Of a stretch of DNA of 64,000 nucleotides, positions 45,518 to 56,235 are shown in pieces. Numbering within the stretch: the first letter of the stretch is position 1; each line of letters begins with the position of its first letter. Source of the stretch: Pseudomonas flavescens. Lineage in GTDB: Bacteria; Pseudomonadota; Gammaproteobacteria; Pseudomonadales; Pseudomonadaceae. The translations under genes were made by a program, and so were the position numbers. The stretch is from positions 186,001-250,000 of the forward strand of contig NZ_JACBYV010000001.1 of NCBI RefSeq assembly GCF_013408425.1. The letters are read 5' to 3'. The notes under the pieces were generated by a model, which did no database searches, was not told where the DNA came from, and saw only the letters and a program-made list of their open reading frames with translations.

Positions 45518-46663
45518 GTGCAGATTCAGGGTTACTTCGACCTCAAGTTCGAAGCAGTGAAAGACGCCTTCGCCGATTTCTTCGACGATCCGCAGGAACG
45601 CGGTGCAGCGCTCTGCGTTCAGGTGGGCGGTGAAACCGTGGTGGATATCTGGGCCGGGGTCGCCGACAAGGACGGCCAGCAGGCCTGGCACAGCGATACC
45701 ATCCTCAACCTGTTTTCCTGCACCAAGCCCTTCACGGCGGTTACCGCGCTGCAGTTGGTCGGCGAAGGCAAGCTGGAACTGGACGCACCGGTAGCCCGCT
45801 ATTGGCCGGAGTTCGCGGCAGCAGGCAAAGAGCGCATCACCCTGCGCCATCTGCTCAGCCATCAGGCCGGGTTGCCGGCGATACGTGAGAGCTTGCCAGC
45901 CGAAGCCCTTTACGACTGGCAGACCATGACCCGCGCGCTGGCGGCCGAGGCACCCTGGTGGGCCCTGGGCGAAGGCCACGGCTATGCGCCGATCACCTAT
46001 GGCTGGCTGGTCGGAGAATTGTTACGGCGTATTGAAGGGCGTGGCCCGGGCGAGTCGATCGTTGCACGCACCGCCAAGCCGTTGGGCTTGGACTTTCATG
46101 TCGGCCTGGCCGATGAGGAATTCCACCGGGTGGCGACGATCAGCCGTGGCAAGGGCAATGTCGGCGATGCCGCGGCCCAGCGCCTGCTCAAGACCATGAT
46201 GAGCGATGCCCAGGCCCTGACCACCCGGGCGTTCGCCAACCCTCCCTCGATCATGACCAGCACCAACAAGCCGGAGTGGCGGCGCATGCAGCAGCCCGCC
46301 GCCAATGGCCACGGCAATGCCCGTAGCCTCGCTGGTTTCTACAGCGGTCTGCTCGATGGCAGCCTGCTCGACAGCGAGCTGCTGGCCGAACTCACCCGTG
46401 AGCACAGTGTCGGTGAGGACAGGACCTTGCTGACGTCGACCCGTTTCGGCCTTGGTTGCATGCTCGATCAGCCCGCCCTGGCCAATGCCACCTACGGCAT
46501 GGGGCCGGGCGCATTCGGCCATCCCGGCGCGGGAGGTTCGACCGGTTTCGCGGACCCGCAGCGCGATGTGGCCGTGGGTTTCGTTACGAATAACCTGGGG
46601 CCGTTCGTCTTAATGGATCCGCGGGCACAGAAACTTGCAGGTATCTTATGCAAGTGTTTTTAA
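45518..46663 (+). CDS. Serine hydrolase of the class C beta-lactamase/esterase family
   Basis: 381 aa from the GTG at 45518, preceded by AGGAG; the product starts with the family-typical QIQGYFDLKFEAVKDAF. The catalytic SxxK is SCTK at 67-70. A Y-x-x motif lies in PITYGWLVGEL. The C-terminal box is HPGAGGS. No signal peptide, so cytoplasmic: an esterase (EstB/LovD-like) rather than a true beta-lactamase. An in-frame GTG at 45485 is the alternative start. It follows the agarase-like gene by about 50 bp. Confidence 0.88.
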   Translation: MQIQGYFDLKFEAVKDAFADFFDDPQERGAALCVQVGGETVVDIWAGVADKDGQQAWHSDTILNLFSCTKPFTAVTALQLVGEGKLELDAPVARYWPEFAAAGKERITLRHLLSHQAGLPAIRESLPAEALYDWQTMTRALAAEAPWWALGEGHGYAPITYGWLVGELLRRIEGRGPGESIVARTAKPLGLDFHVGLADEEFHRVATISRGKGNVGDAAAQRLLKTMMSDAQALTTRAFANPPSIMTSTNKPEWRRMQQPAANGHGNARSLAGFYSGLLDGSLLDSELLAELTREHSVGEDRTLLTSTRFGLGCMLDQPALANATYGMGPGAFGHPGAGGSTGFADPQRDVAVGFVTNNLGPFVLMDPRAQKLAGILCKCF

Positions 46664-46753
46664 CAATCGCGGCTAAACTCTTGCGTAATATGGCTTTTAG
46701 CTGCTGACTCCGGTTTGGCCGGGTGACTTCGACCGATTAGATGTGGATGACCG

Positions 46754-47599
46754 ATGCTTTCCTATAAGACTTGCGCGCTGGCGCTTTGCGTACTGTTGAC
46801 AGGTTGCTCCCTGTTCGAGAAGAAGGAAGACCCCAAGCCGGCGCCGATGCCGCCGCCCGAGGTTACCCAGGCCTGGCTCGATGAGTACGAGCCGCTGGTG
46901 CGCGAAGCGATCAAGGGCAGCAACTTCGAAATCGAACGTCGCGAGAACCTGCTGGTGGTCACCGCCCCGGTCAAGGGTTCGTTCAACCCTGACCGTCCAG
47001 GCATGCTGCTGCCGGTCACCCTCGGGCCGATCACCCGCGTAGCCAAGGTGCTGGAGAAGGACAACAAGGTCGGCGTGCTGGTATTGGGGCATGCCGATAG
47101 CAGCGGCGCGCTGGAAACCAACCGTGAGCTCAGCCATGAGCGTGCACGTGCCTTCACCGCCATCTTCCGCCTCAGCGGCCTCAAGCAGGATCGCCTGATG
47201 GTTCAGGGCATGGGCCCGGACATGCCGCGTGCAGCCAACGACAGCGCCAATGGTCGTGAGTTGAACCGCCGCGTGGAAATCCTGTTGACCCGTCAGGACA
47301 CCCTGCGCGCATTGATCGCCCAGTACAGCCGGCCAGCTCCGGCCCCGGCGGCTACCGATGCCACCGCTGTGGCCGTGGCCGACAAGCCGGCAGCCAAGGC
47401 TGACGCAAAACCTGCAGCCAAGGCGGCGAGCAAGCCTGCAGCCAAGGCGGTGGCCAAGTCATCGGCCAAACCTGCAGCCAAGCCGGCGGCCAAGCCTGCC
47501 GCGAAGGCAGTAGCCAAGGCAGCCGACAAGCCTGCGGCCAAGAACACCACCAAGTTGGCCGACGCCAAGAAAGTGGTTGCTTCAGATCAAGCCAAATAG
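46754..47599 (+). CDS. OmpA-family lipoprotein with long Lys/Ala/Pro-rich tail
   Basis: 281 aa. Signal peptide with lipobox LLTGC, Pro-rich linker, then an OmpA domain (about 65-180) with LVLGHADSSGA and LNRRVEILL. From about residue 195 to the end the protein is a low-complexity run of KPAAK-type units resembling histone H1 or AlgP tails. The tail is strongly basic and could bind nucleic acid, peptidoglycan or LPS. The OmpA part would sit in the periplasm bound to the cell wall. Confidence 0.9.
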   Translation: MLSYKTCALALCVLLTGCSLFEKKEDPKPAPMPPPEVTQAWLDEYEPLVREAIKGSNFEIERRENLLVVTAPVKGSFNPDRPGMLLPVTLGPITRVAKVLEKDNKVGVLVLGHADSSGALETNRELSHERARAFTAIFRLSGLKQDRLMVQGMGPDMPRAANDSANGRELNRRVEILLTRQDTLRALIAQYSRPAPAPAATDATAVAVADKPAAKADAKPAAKAASKPAAKAVAKSSAKPAAKPAAKPAAKAVAKAADKPAAKNTTKLADAKKVVASDQAK

Positions 47600-47647
47600 G
47601 CGTTACGCCTTTAGACTAGGGTCTCTGTCGCTTCCGAGAATACGCTC

Positions 47648-48295
47648 ATGACACAGACCCTGGCCGACATGCGCCGTGACTACACCCGTGACGGCTTGAG
47701 CGAGGAACAGGCTCCACTGGAGCCCTTCTCGCTGTTCAGAAGCTGGTTCGCCGACGCGGTGAAGACCGAGCAACTTCCTGTAGAACCCAATGCCATGTCC
47801 CTGGCGACCGTCGATGCCGATGGTCGTCCGCACTGCCGTGTGCTGCTGCTCAAGGGGCTCGACGAGCAGGGTTTCACCTTCTTCAGCAATTACCAGAGCG
47901 CCAAAGGCGAGCAGTTGCAGGCCAACCCCTTCGCGGCGATGACTTTCTTCTGGCCGACCCTGGAGCGTCAGGTGCGTATCGAAGGTCGGGTAGAGCGGGT
48001 TTCGCCTGCCGAGTCCGATGCCTACTTTCAGGTGCGTCCGCTGGGCAGCCGCCTGGGTGCCTGGGCGTCGCCACAGAGCCGGGTGATCCATGATCGTGCC
48101 GAGCTGGAGGGGCTGCTGGCGCAGACCGAACGCCGCTTCGCCGACCAGGCTCCCGAGTGCCCGCCGCACTGGGGCGGATACCGCCTGCTGCCGGAGCGCA
48201 TCGAGTTCTGGCAGGGCCGTGCCAGCCGTCTGCACGATCGCCTCGACTATCGCCGCGAGGGCGACGCCTGGTTGCGTCGGCGCCTGGCACCCTGA
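47648..48295 (+). CDS. pdxH: Pyridoxamine 5'-phosphate oxidase
   Basis: 215 aa, full length. FMN-binding split-barrel with [20 protein letters not shown] and SAKGEQL, and the C-terminal active-site region ([21 protein letters not shown]). It oxidises pyridoxine or pyridoxamine phosphate to PLP in the vitamin B6 salvage pathway. Confidence 0.97.
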   Translation: MTQTLADMRRDYTRDGLSEEQAPLEPFSLFRSWFADAVKTEQLPVEPNAMSLATVDADGRPHCRVLLLKGLDEQGFTFFSNYQSAKGEQLQANPFAAMTFFWPTLERQVRIEGRVERVSPAESDAYFQVRPLGSRLGAWASPQSRVIHDRAELEGLLAQTERRFADQAPECPPHWGGYRLLPERIEFWQGRASRLHDRLDYRREGDAWLRRRLAP

Positions 48296-48390
48296 CGTAG
48301 CCCCATGCCTCGCCATCGCTGCGGCGCATGGCATGTCGCCGGGTCTTTCATTCTGCCTACAATGGCGGCTTCCTTCCCGGAGGCCGCACG

Positions 48391-49497
48391 ATGCTCGAAC
48401 TCGACTCCACCCTGGCCCAGCACATCGTTGATCGAGCCATGGCCATCCTGCCGTACAACATCAACGTGATGGATGCTCAGGGCATGATCATCGGCAGCGG
48501 TGATCCGCTGCGCCTGCATACCCGGCATGAGGGGGCACAGCTGGTGCTGGCCAACCGTCGCGTCGTGGAGATCGACGAGCAGGCCGCAACCTGCCTGCGT
48601 GGCGTGCGGCCCGGCGTCAATCTGCCCTTGCTGCACGCCGACGCGCTGATCGGCGTATTGGGTATCACCGGAGCGCCCGAGGTGGTGAGGCCCTATGCCG
48701 AGCTGGTGCGCATGGCCGCGGAGATGCTGGTCGAGCAACGCCAGGTACAGGCCGAGCGCCACTGGCAGCGGCATCAGCTGGATGCCTGGCTGCGTCAGCT
48801 GTTCGATCCGTCGGTTGCCCTGGGTACTTTGGCGGCTGATGCCGAGCGTCAGGGCCTGGCACTCGGCTGGCCGCGTCAGGTGTGTCTGCTGGAGTTGCAG
48901 GAGCAGGGCGAGCCCCTGGCGCAGCAGGCCCGCCTGCTCGGTGCGCTGAGCGGCAAGAGCGAGCACCTGTGCGCACCATTGGGAATGCGCGAATTGCTCT
49001 GGTGCCGCCCGTTGGCGGCGGGCCGTACCGACAGCCATTGGCTGGCAAGCGCCGACGAGCGTGACTGGGGCGTGGCTCGCCTGTTGGTCAGCGACCCGGT
49101 GCAGTCCCTCGGGCAATTGCGCCAGGCCTGTCTGGCCTTGCGCGATCTGCAGGCTTTCGCCCGGGCACGTTATCCGTCGCAGCGCCTGATCTGCCTGGAG
49201 GAGCATCGCCTGCCGACACTGCTCTACGCACAGCGCAACAGCTGGTTGCTGCAAGGCTGGCTGGCGCCGTTGAAGCAGGTGCTGGCCCAGGATGGCAGCG
49301 GCGCTCTTCGTGAGACGCTCGAGGCCTGGTGTGCCCATGACGGCCAGGTGCAGAGTTGTGCCGCTGCCCTGGGGATTCATCGCAATACCCTGCGTTATCG
49401 CCTCGAACGCATCGCCGAACTCAGCGGTGTCGAGCTGACCCGCCTGGATCGTCGCCTGCAGCTGTCACTGGGCCTGGGCCTTATCGAGCCAGGCTGA
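48391..49497 (+). CDS. cdaR: CdaR family regulator (sugar diacid/glycerate-responsive)
   Basis: 368 aa. An N-terminal diacid-recognition domain (about 1-130, starting MLELDSTLAQHIVDRAMAIL) and a C-terminal PucR-type helix-turn-helix (AAALGIHRNTLRYRLERI). E. coli CdaR activates glucarate, galactarate and glycerate genes. Here it precedes a GntP-family permease and glycerate kinase on the same strand, so it most likely activates them. GGAGG stands ten bases before the ATG. Confidence 0.9.
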   Translation: MLELDSTLAQHIVDRAMAILPYNINVMDAQGMIIGSGDPLRLHTRHEGAQLVLANRRVVEIDEQAATCLRGVRPGVNLPLLHADALIGVLGITGAPEVVRPYAELVRMAAEMLVEQRQVQAERHWQRHQLDAWLRQLFDPSVALGTLAADAERQGLALGWPRQVCLLELQEQGEPLAQQARLLGALSGKSEHLCAPLGMRELLWCRPLAAGRTDSHWLASADERDWGVARLLVSDPVQSLGQLRQACLALRDLQAFARARYPSQRLICLEEHRLPTLLYAQRNSWLLQGWLAPLKQVLAQDGSGALRETLEAWCAHDGQVQSCAAALGIHRNTLRYRLERIAELSGVELTRLDRRLQLSLGLGLIEPG

Positions 49498-49644
49498 AGT
49501 TCCGCACGCAAATGATGCATCTGCACAGTAACTGACCTGCGCTTTGCCTTTCTCGTTGTGCGGGTGAACAGGGTGTCGCCCGCTGTTGCTGGGTGACAAT
49601 GCACGGCACCTGGCAAATCACATAACAACAATGAGGAAACCGGC

Positions 49645-51003
49645 ATGGCTCTGGTTCTGATCCTGGTCGCGCTCATCGCGTTTATCGTGGTGTCGACTAC
49701 ACGTCTCAAGCTGCATCCCTTTCTTGCCCTGCTGATCGCCGCGATAGTCGCCGGCTTCGCTTATCAACTGCCCCATCAGGACATTCTCAAGACTGTCGCC
49801 ACCGGCTTTGGCGGCATCCTCGGCAACATCGGTGTGGTGATCGTGCTGGGGACCATCATCGGTGTGATTCTCGAGCGCAGCGGCGCCGCCATCACCCTGG
49901 CGGAAACCGTGATCAAGCTGCTCGGCGAACGCTTCCCCACGCTGACTATGTCGATCATCGGTTACATCGTGTCGATCCCCGTGTTCTGCGACTCCGGCTA
50001 CATCATCCTCAACTCGCTGAAGAACGCCCTGGCCGCACGCATGAAGGTCTCCATGGTGGCGATGAGCGTCGCTCTGGCCACCGGCTTGTACGCCACGCAT
50101 ACCTTCGTGCCACCGACCCCCGGGCCGATCGCAGCTGCCGGCAACCTTGGTCTCGAATCGAGCCTGGGTCTGGTGATCGCCGTCGGTCTGTTCGTCGCCA
50201 TGGTGTCCGCGCTGGCCGGCCTGCTCTGGGCTAACCGCTTCATCGGCAAGGACATCGCTCTCGAGGACGACGGCACGCCAATGCCGGGCGCCGAGGATTT
50301 CGAGGCGCTGAAGGCGCAGTACGGAAAACTGCCGAGCGCCACCCAGGCCTTCGCGCCGATCCTGGTGCCCATCGTGTTGATCTGTCTGGGATCGGTGTCG
50401 GTATTCCCCAGTCGCCCGCTGGGCGATGGCACGCTGCAGGCCGTGCTGAGCTTCCTCGGTCAGCCGGTGGTGGCATTGCTGGTCGGTCTGGTGCTGGCTT
50501 GTACCTTGCTCAGGGGCAACGGCAAGCGCCAGCAACTGCATGACCGGGTGACCGACGGCATTCTCTCCGCCGCGCCGATCATCCTCATCACCGGTGCTGG
50601 TGGCGCTTTCGGTGCGGTGCTCAGCGCTTCGCCGCTGGGCGCTTATCTGGGCAGCACCTTGTCCGCATTGGGTATCGGCCTGTTCATGCCATTTCTGGTC
50701 GCTGCAGCGCTGAAGACAGCACAGGGTTCCACCACCGTGGCCATGGTCACCACGTCGGCGATGGTCGCGCCACTGCTCGGGCAGATCGGCCTGGATAGCG
50801 AGATGGGCCGGGTGCTCACCGTACTGGCGATCGGTGCTGGCGGCATGACCGTTTCCCACGCCAACGACAGCTACTTCTGGGTAGTGACCCAGTTCAGCCG
50901 CATGCCGGTAGCCGTTGCCTACCGCGCGCAAACCATGGCTACGCTGATTCAAGGTGTGGTCGGTATCACCACGGTTTGGCTGCTGAGCCTGGTACTTCTC
51001 TAA
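49645..51003 (+). CDS. GntP-family gluconate/glycerate permease
   Basis: 452 aa with about 12 hydrophobic segments. Family motifs ATGLYATHTFVPPTPGPIAA and the C-terminal SHANDSYFWVVTQF are typical of GntP H+ symporters. Neighbouring glycerate kinase makes glycerate a likelier substrate than gluconate. GAGGA stands about nine bases before the ATG. 147 bp after cdaR. Confidence 0.92.
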   Translation: MALVLILVALIAFIVVSTTRLKLHPFLALLIAAIVAGFAYQLPHQDILKTVATGFGGILGNIGVVIVLGTIIGVILERSGAAITLAETVIKLLGERFPTLTMSIIGYIVSIPVFCDSGYIILNSLKNALAARMKVSMVAMSVALATGLYATHTFVPPTPGPIAAAGNLGLESSLGLVIAVGLFVAMVSALAGLLWANRFIGKDIALEDDGTPMPGAEDFEALKAQYGKLPSATQAFAPILVPIVLICLGSVSVFPSRPLGDGTLQAVLSFLGQPVVALLVGLVLACTLLRGNGKRQQLHDRVTDGILSAAPIILITGAGGAFGAVLSASPLGAYLGSTLSALGIGLFMPFLVAAALKTAQGSTTVAMVTTSAMVAPLLGQIGLDSEMGRVLTVLAIGAGGMTVSHANDSYFWVVTQFSRMPVAVAYRAQTMATLIQGVVGITTVWLLSLVLL

Positions 51004-51140
51004 GAACCTGCTCCATGTCTGCTGTGCGTCGGTACTGCGCTGTAAAAAAGGCATTGCCCTAGCTCGCCAGGCCTAGAGAAGGTTCTCAGCCGTTTTCATA
51101 CGGGACGCCCCGCGGCGTCCCGCTGCATCGAGGTCTTGCC

Positions 51141-52283
51141 ATGAAAATCGTCATCGCTCCTGATTCGTTCAAGGAGAGCCTGAGTGCGCCCGACGTGGCC
51201 CAGGCCATCGCCCGCGGCTGGCTCGCCGTTTACCCGGATGCCGAGATCGCGTTGTGCCCCATGGCCGACGGCGGCGAAGGAACGGTGGATGCCGTGCTCG
51301 CCGCCACTGGCGGCGAGCGTCGTGAGCTGCGCGTTCAGGGCCCCCTGGCCACACCGGTGCAGGCCCATTGGGGCTGGCTGGGCGATGGTACGGCGGTAAT
51401 CGAGATGGCCGCTGCCAGCGGCCTGCACTGGGTGCCGAGTGCGCAACGTGATGCCCGAGTGACCAGCAGCTACGGCACCGGGGAGCTGATTCGTGCGGCG
51501 CTGGACGCCGGTGCCACGCGGATCATTCTCGGCCTCGGTGGCAGTGCCACCAACGACGGTGGCAGCGGACTGCTGCGTGCATTGGGTGCGCGCTTTCTCG
51601 ATGCAGGTGGCAACGAATTGCGGCCGGGCGGGGCGGCACTGGCCACGCTGCAGCGCGTCGACCTCAGCGCACTGGATCCCCGTCTGCAGGATGTTCAGGT
51701 CGATGTTGCCGCAGACGTCGACAATCCTCTGTGCGGGCCTCATGGCGCGTCGGCTGTGTTCGGTCCGCAGAAGGGCGCCAGCCCGGAGCAGGTCAAGGAA
51801 CTGGATGCCGCCCTGGCGCGTCTGGCCGAAGTGGTCGGTGAAGCGCTTGGCGAAGACTTCAGCGCTTTCCCCGGTGTCGGTGCTGCCGGTGGCCTCGGTT
51901 TCGCTGCCAAGGCGTTTTTCGGTGCGCGCTTTCGTCCGGGTATCGAACTGGTTGCCGAGCTGTCAGGCCTTGCCGAGGCGGTGAAGGGGGCCGACCTGGT
52001 GATCACCGGAGAGGGGCGTCTCGACGCCCAGAGCCTGCATGGCAAGACGCCGGTCGGCGTCGCGCGGGTGGCGCAGGCTCAGGGAGTTCCGGTGATCGCC
52101 CTGGCCGGCAGCCTGGGGGAGGGGTATCAACAGGTGCGCGAAGCCGGTATCGAAGCCGCCTTCAGCCTGGCGCCAGGGCCTATCACCCTGGAGCACGCCT
52201 GCGCCAATGCCGCGCAGGAGCTGCAAGCCCGGGCTGCCGATTTAGCCAGGTTCTGGCGCCTGGCTCAGGCTGCGCGACGCTGA
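51141..52283 (+). CDS. Glycerate kinase (GarK/GlxK type)
   Basis: 380 aa. The N-terminus MKIVIAPDSFKESLSAPDVA and the blocks MADGGEGTVDA and GLGGSATNDGGSG identify type I (GarK/GlxK) glycerate kinase. It phosphorylates D-glycerate to 2-phosphoglycerate, feeding glycolysis. Last gene of the cdaR-permease-kinase set. Expression is expected to respond to glycerate or a related diacid. Confidence 0.95.
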   Translation: MKIVIAPDSFKESLSAPDVAQAIARGWLAVYPDAEIALCPMADGGEGTVDAVLAATGGERRELRVQGPLATPVQAHWGWLGDGTAVIEMAAASGLHWVPSAQRDARVTSSYGTGELIRAALDAGATRIILGLGGSATNDGGSGLLRALGARFLDAGGNELRPGGAALATLQRVDLSALDPRLQDVQVDVAADVDNPLCGPHGASAVFGPQKGASPEQVKELDAALARLAEVVGEALGEDFSAFPGVGAAGGLGFAAKAFFGARFRPGIELVAELSGLAEAVKGADLVITGEGRLDAQSLHGKTPVGVARVAQAQGVPVIALAGSLGEGYQQVREAGIEAAFSLAPGPITLEHACANAAQELQARAADLARFWRLAQAARR

Positions 52284-52480
52284 TCGGGAACCGATGATTG
52301 CGTAATGGCACGGTGACGAACGTAGCCGGCTGCTGTCTATACTCCTGTCAGGGGAGAGGCCCTGTTGCGTCGCCCATCCTGTACCGCTGCTGAACGGGTG
52401 ATGCAATTTATGGGCATTCACAGTGACCGTCCTGGCGGCCGTGCTGTCATAGCGTTATCAGTCCAGTCTGGAGAATCGTC

Positions 52481-52945
52481 ATGCATAAACCTGGTATTTT
52501 CGTTGTCCTGTTTGCCGCAGCGACTCTCACCCTTGGCGGCTGCGCATCGAGCCTGACCGGCGACAGCTATTCCCGCGATGAAGCGCGTGCCGTGCAGACC
52601 GTGCGCATGGGTACCATCGAATCCCTGCGTCCGGTGAAGATCGAAGGCACCAAAACGCCAATCGGTGGTGGTGCCGGCGCCGTCATCGGTGGCGTGGCAG
52701 GCAGCGGCGTTGGCGGTGGTCGTGGTTCGGCCGTGGCGGCGGTGATCGGTGCTGTAGCTGGTGGTCTGCTGGGTGCAGCTGCCGAAGAAGGCATCACCCG
52801 TACGCAAGGCGTTGAAATCACCGTGCGTGAAGACGACGGCAGCATGCGCGCCTACGTGCAGGCCGTTGAGGAAAACCAGATTTTCCGCGTTGGTGAGCGT
52901 GTCCGCATCATGACCGTCAACGGCACCAGCCGTGTGACCAACTGA
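52481..52945 (+). CDS. SlyB/Pcp-like glycine-zipper outer-membrane lipoprotein
   Basis: 154 aa. Signal peptide with lipobox TLGGC; a glycine-zipper 2TM segment (about 65-105: GGGAGAVIGGVAGSGVGGGR) and a small SH3-like C-terminal part (VRIMTVNGTSRVTN). SlyB-type proteins stabilise the outer membrane, often under PhoP control in enteric bacteria. GGAG stands about eight bases before the ATG, and a strong terminator follows. Confidence 0.92.
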   Translation: MHKPGIFVVLFAAATLTLGGCASSLTGDSYSRDEARAVQTVRMGTIESLRPVKIEGTKTPIGGGAGAVIGGVAGSGVGGGRGSAVAAVIGAVAGGLLGAAAEEGITRTQGVEITVREDDGSMRAYVQAVEENQIFRVGERVRIMTVNGTSRVTN

Positions 52946-52989
52946 TGTTCGTCTGACGGCGCCATGTGCGCCGTCGGTACCATTGCACG

Positions 52990-53022
52990 AAAGCCGGACC
53001 GGCATGCCGATCCGGCTTTTTT
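52990..53022 (+). terminator. Rho-independent terminator after the SlyB-like gene
   Basis: AAAGCCGGA (52990-52998) with TCCGGCTTT (53011-53019), further CCGGCATGCCG loop pairing, then T residues. 45 bp past the stop. Confidence 0.88.
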
Positions 53023-53024
53023 CA

Positions 53025-53442
53025 TGGGCGTTATTCGCTAAAAACCGCCATTTAGAGCGTTCGCAAGAGAGTCAGTCGGGCCACGCCGAAATCTCTCCGA
53101 GGATAGTTTTAGTAATAATTCTATCCATGACCTTGAGTCGATAGTTAAGCATAATCGAGCTCGCTTTCCTGGTTAGCGCGCTCGCAGCTCACGACTGGAA
53201 AAACAAGTCGAACGCCATGGGTGTTTCGCCAGTCAGTTAGAGCGACCGCGCATTATGCGCAGACTTGATCGAAACTGACTTGGCATGCTCCGAGTTGGAC
53301 TGCTACAGGCGGTTTCTCCGCCTGCCGGGTTGGCATCACGCACACCATCGCAGGGATCGGCCGGACGCCAGGCGCCCGGTATTCTGGCACACACTAACTG
53401 GCCGTCTGGCTGCATGACGGGCTTGTACAAGGGGTTTAGTGT
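53025..53442. other. Upstream region of the Mrp antiporter operon
   Basis: About 420 bp without a gene. It includes an AT-rich stretch (about 53030-53160) that may hold the operon promoter and a CAGGCGG-TTTCT-CCGCCTG hairpin (53306-53324) in what would be the leader. I found no convincing -35/-10 pair and no riboswitch I recognise. Confidence 0.55.
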
Positions 53443-56235
53443 ATGGCGCTTGCGCTGATCATCGCCTTACCATTTTTAGGCATCTTTCTACCGTTGCTGG
53501 CTGACCGCATGGGGCGCTCGCTCTGTGCGCTGGCAGCCGCGATCGGGCCTGCAGCGGCGCTCGTGCTGCTCTGGCTACAGCAGCCGGCGGTGTTCGCTGG
53601 CGAGGTACGGATCGTCCGCTATCCGTGGCTGTCGGACCTCGGCCTGGACCTGAGCCTGCGCCTCGACGGCCTGGGTTTCCTGTTCGCCCTGATGATTCTC
53701 GGCATCGGTTTGCTGGTGATCCTCTACGCCCGTTATTACCTGGGCAAGCAGGAGCCGATGGGGCGCTTCTTCGCCTATCTGCTGCTGTTCATGGGCGCCA
53801 TGCTGGGCGTGGTGTTCTCGGAAAACATGCTGCTGATGATGGTGTTCTGGGAACTGACCAGCCTGTCGTCGTTCCTGCTGATCGGCTTCTGGAGTGGCAG
53901 TTCGGACGCACGTCGCGGCTCGCGCATGGCCCTGACCGTCACCGGCGGCGGTGGCCTGGCCCTGCTGGCAGGCATCCTGCTGCTTGGCAATATCGCTGGC
54001 AGCTTCGAGCTGACCCAGGTGCTGGCAGCTGGCGATGTGATCCGCAATCACGCCCTGTACCCGATTACCCTGATCCTGATTCTGCTGGGCGTCTTCACCA
54101 AGTCCGCGCAATTTCCCTTCCATTTCTGGCTGCCGCAGGCCATGTCGGCACCCACGCCGGTGTCGGCCTATCTGCACTCGGCGACCATGGTCAAGGCTGG
54201 CGTGTTCCTGCTGGCGCGCTTTTACCCGGTGCTGGCAGGCACGGAGTGGTGGTTCTATCTGGTCAGCGTGACCGGCATGGCGACGCTGCTGTTCGGCGCT
54301 GGCATGGCATTGTTCCAGCACGATCTCAAGGGGCTGCTGGCCTATTCGACCATCAGCCACCTGGGCCTGATCACCCTGCTGTTCGGCTTCAACTCTGATC
54401 TGTCCTCGGTCGCGGCGGTGTTCCACATTATCAACCACGCCACCTTCAAGGCTTCGCTGTTCATGGCCGCCGGTATCATCGACCATGAAACCGGAAGCCG
54501 CGACATGCGGCGTATCGCCGGGCTCTGGAAATACATGCCGCACACCGCCGTGCTGGCCATGGTCGCGGCCTCGGCAATGGCCGGGGTGCCACTGCTGAAC
54601 GGCTTCCTGAGCAAGGAAATGTTCTTCACCGAGACGCTCAATCAGGATCTGCTCGGCATCTTCAGCTGGATGATTCCCGCCGCGGCTACGCTCGCCGGGG
54701 TGTTCTCGGTCGCTTACTCGTTGCGTTTCATTCACGACGTGTTCTTCAACGGCGAGCCGAAGGACCTGCCCAAGTATCCGCCCCACGAGCCGCCGCGCTA
54801 CATGAAGATCCCGGTGGAAGTGCTGGTCTTCCTCTGTCTGCTGGTGGGCATGCTGCCGGCCTATACCGTGGCGCCGCTGCTGGCCTCGGCGGCCTCGGCG
54901 ACTCTGGGGGGCGAAGTACCTTATTACAGCCTGTCGATCTGGCATGGCTTCAACCTGCCGCTGGGCATGAGCGTGATCGCCCTGGTGGGCGGGATCATCG
55001 TCTACGCCTGCCGCGAGCCGCTGTTCCGTTGGTACAACGGCATGCCGGAGGTGGACGCCAAGGAGATGTTCGAGCTGCTCAACAGCCGTCTGGTGAAGAG
55101 TGCGCGCTGGATCACCAGGCTGCTCGAGAGCGGTTCCCAGCAGCGTTACGTGGCGCTGCTGCTGATCAGTGCCCTGGTGCTGATCACCGTCGCGCTGTCG
55201 TCGATGGATTCGCTGAGCGGCGAGGTACCCTTATCGCCCCTCGACGGCATCACCGTGCTTGGCATGCTGGTGCTGTGCGTGATGGCCGTGCTCACCGTGG
55301 TGTTCCACCGCAACCGCCTCAAGGCGCTGATGACCCTGAGCTGTGCCGGGCTGATGGTGGCCCTGGCGTTCGCCCGTTATTCCGCGCCGGACCTGGCGCT
55401 GACCCAGCTATCCGTAGAGGTGGTGACCATCATCCTGCTGGTGCTGGCGCTGTTCTTCATGCCCGATCGCACGCCGATGGAGTCCAGCAGCCTGCGTGGC
55501 CTGCGTGACGTGCTGCTGGCCGGTGGTAGCGGGATCGCCGTCGCGCTGCTGGCTTACGCGGTGATGACGCGCCCCTACGACAGCATTGCCTCTTTCTTCC
55601 TCGAGAACAGCGTCAGTGGGGGGGGCGGTACCAACGTGGTCAACGTGATCCTGGTCGACTTCCGCGGTTTCGATACCTTGGGCGAGATCAGCGTGCTGGC
55701 CATCGCCGCGATCGGCATCTATGGCCTGCTCGCCGGGCTGCACCTGCCTCATCCGCTCACCGACCCGAATGGCAAGCCCTGGTCGCGCGACAGCCACCCG
55801 ATGATCCTCGACAGCATCGCCCGGGTGCTGCTGCCCATGGCCCTGCTGGTGTCGGCGTTCATCTTCGTGCGCGGGCACAACCTGCCGGGTGGTGGCTTCA
55901 TCGCCGGTCTGATCACCGCGATCGCCCTGATCCTGCAGTACGTGGCCCACGGCGTTGAATGGACGCAGAGGCGCATGCCCTGGAGTTACCACAGTATCGC
56001 CGGTCTTGGTGTGATGATCGCCGCGCTCACCGGCCTCGGCAGCCTGGCTTTCGGCGCGCCGTTCCTGACTTCGGCTTTCGACCATTTCCATCTGCCGGTG
56101 ATCGGTGAGTTCGAGTTGGCGACCGCGCTGCTGTTCGACCTTGGTGTGTACCTGGCCGTGGTCGGCTCGACGTTGCTGATCCTGTCCAACATCGGTCACG
56201 TTAGTCAGGACGAATCGAGCAAGGAGGTACTCTGA
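53443..56235 (+). CDS. mrpA: Na+/H+ antiporter subunit A (MrpA, with fused MrpB-like part)
   Basis: 930 aa polytopic protein. The N-terminal 500 residues form a NuoL/MrpA proton-pump-like core ([25 protein letters not shown] with the conserved Lys). The C-terminal third adds an MbhE/MrpB-type extension ([31 protein letters not shown]). A separate mrpB is missing, consistent with the six-gene (PhaAB-fused) operon type. It exchanges cytoplasmic Na+ or K+ for H+, giving alkali and salt tolerance. Overlaps mrpC by one base. Confidence 0.94.
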   Translation: MALALIIALPFLGIFLPLLADRMGRSLCALAAAIGPAAALVLLWLQQPAVFAGEVRIVRYPWLSDLGLDLSLRLDGLGFLFALMILGIGLLVILYARYYLGKQEPMGRFFAYLLLFMGAMLGVVFSENMLLMMVFWELTSLSSFLLIGFWSGSSDARRGSRMALTVTGGGGLALLAGILLLGNIAGSFELTQVLAAGDVIRNHALYPITLILILLGVFTKSAQFPFHFWLPQAMSAPTPVSAYLHSATMVKAGVFLLARFYPVLAGTEWWFYLVSVTGMATLLFGAGMALFQHDLKGLLAYSTISHLGLITLLFGFNSDLSSVAAVFHIINHATFKASLFMAAGIIDHETGSRDMRRIAGLWKYMPHTAVLAMVAASAMAGVPLLNGFLSKEMFFTETLNQDLLGIFSWMIPAAATLAGVFSVAYSLRFIHDVFFNGEPKDLPKYPPHEPPRYMKIPVEVLVFLCLLVGMLPAYTVAPLLASAASATLGGEVPYYSLSIWHGFNLPLGMSVIALVGGIIVYACREPLFRWYNGMPEVDAKEMFELLNSRLVKSARWITRLLESGSQQRYVALLLISALVLITVALSSMDSLSGEVPLSPLDGITVLGMLVLCVMAVLTVVFHRNRLKALMTLSCAGLMVALAFARYSAPDLALTQLSVEVVTIILLVLALFFMPDRTPMESSSLRGLRDVLLAGGSGIAVALLAYAVMTRPYDSIASFFLENSVSGGGGTNVVNVILVDFRGFDTLGEISVLAIAAIGIYGLLAGLHLPHPLTDPNGKPWSRDSHPMILDSIARVLLPMALLVSAFIFVRGHNLPGGGFIAGLITAIALILQYVAHGVEWTQRRMPWSYHSIAGLGVMIAALTGLGSLAFGAPFLTSAFDHFHLPVIGEFELATALLFDLGVYLAVVGSTLLILSNIGHVSQDESSKEVL

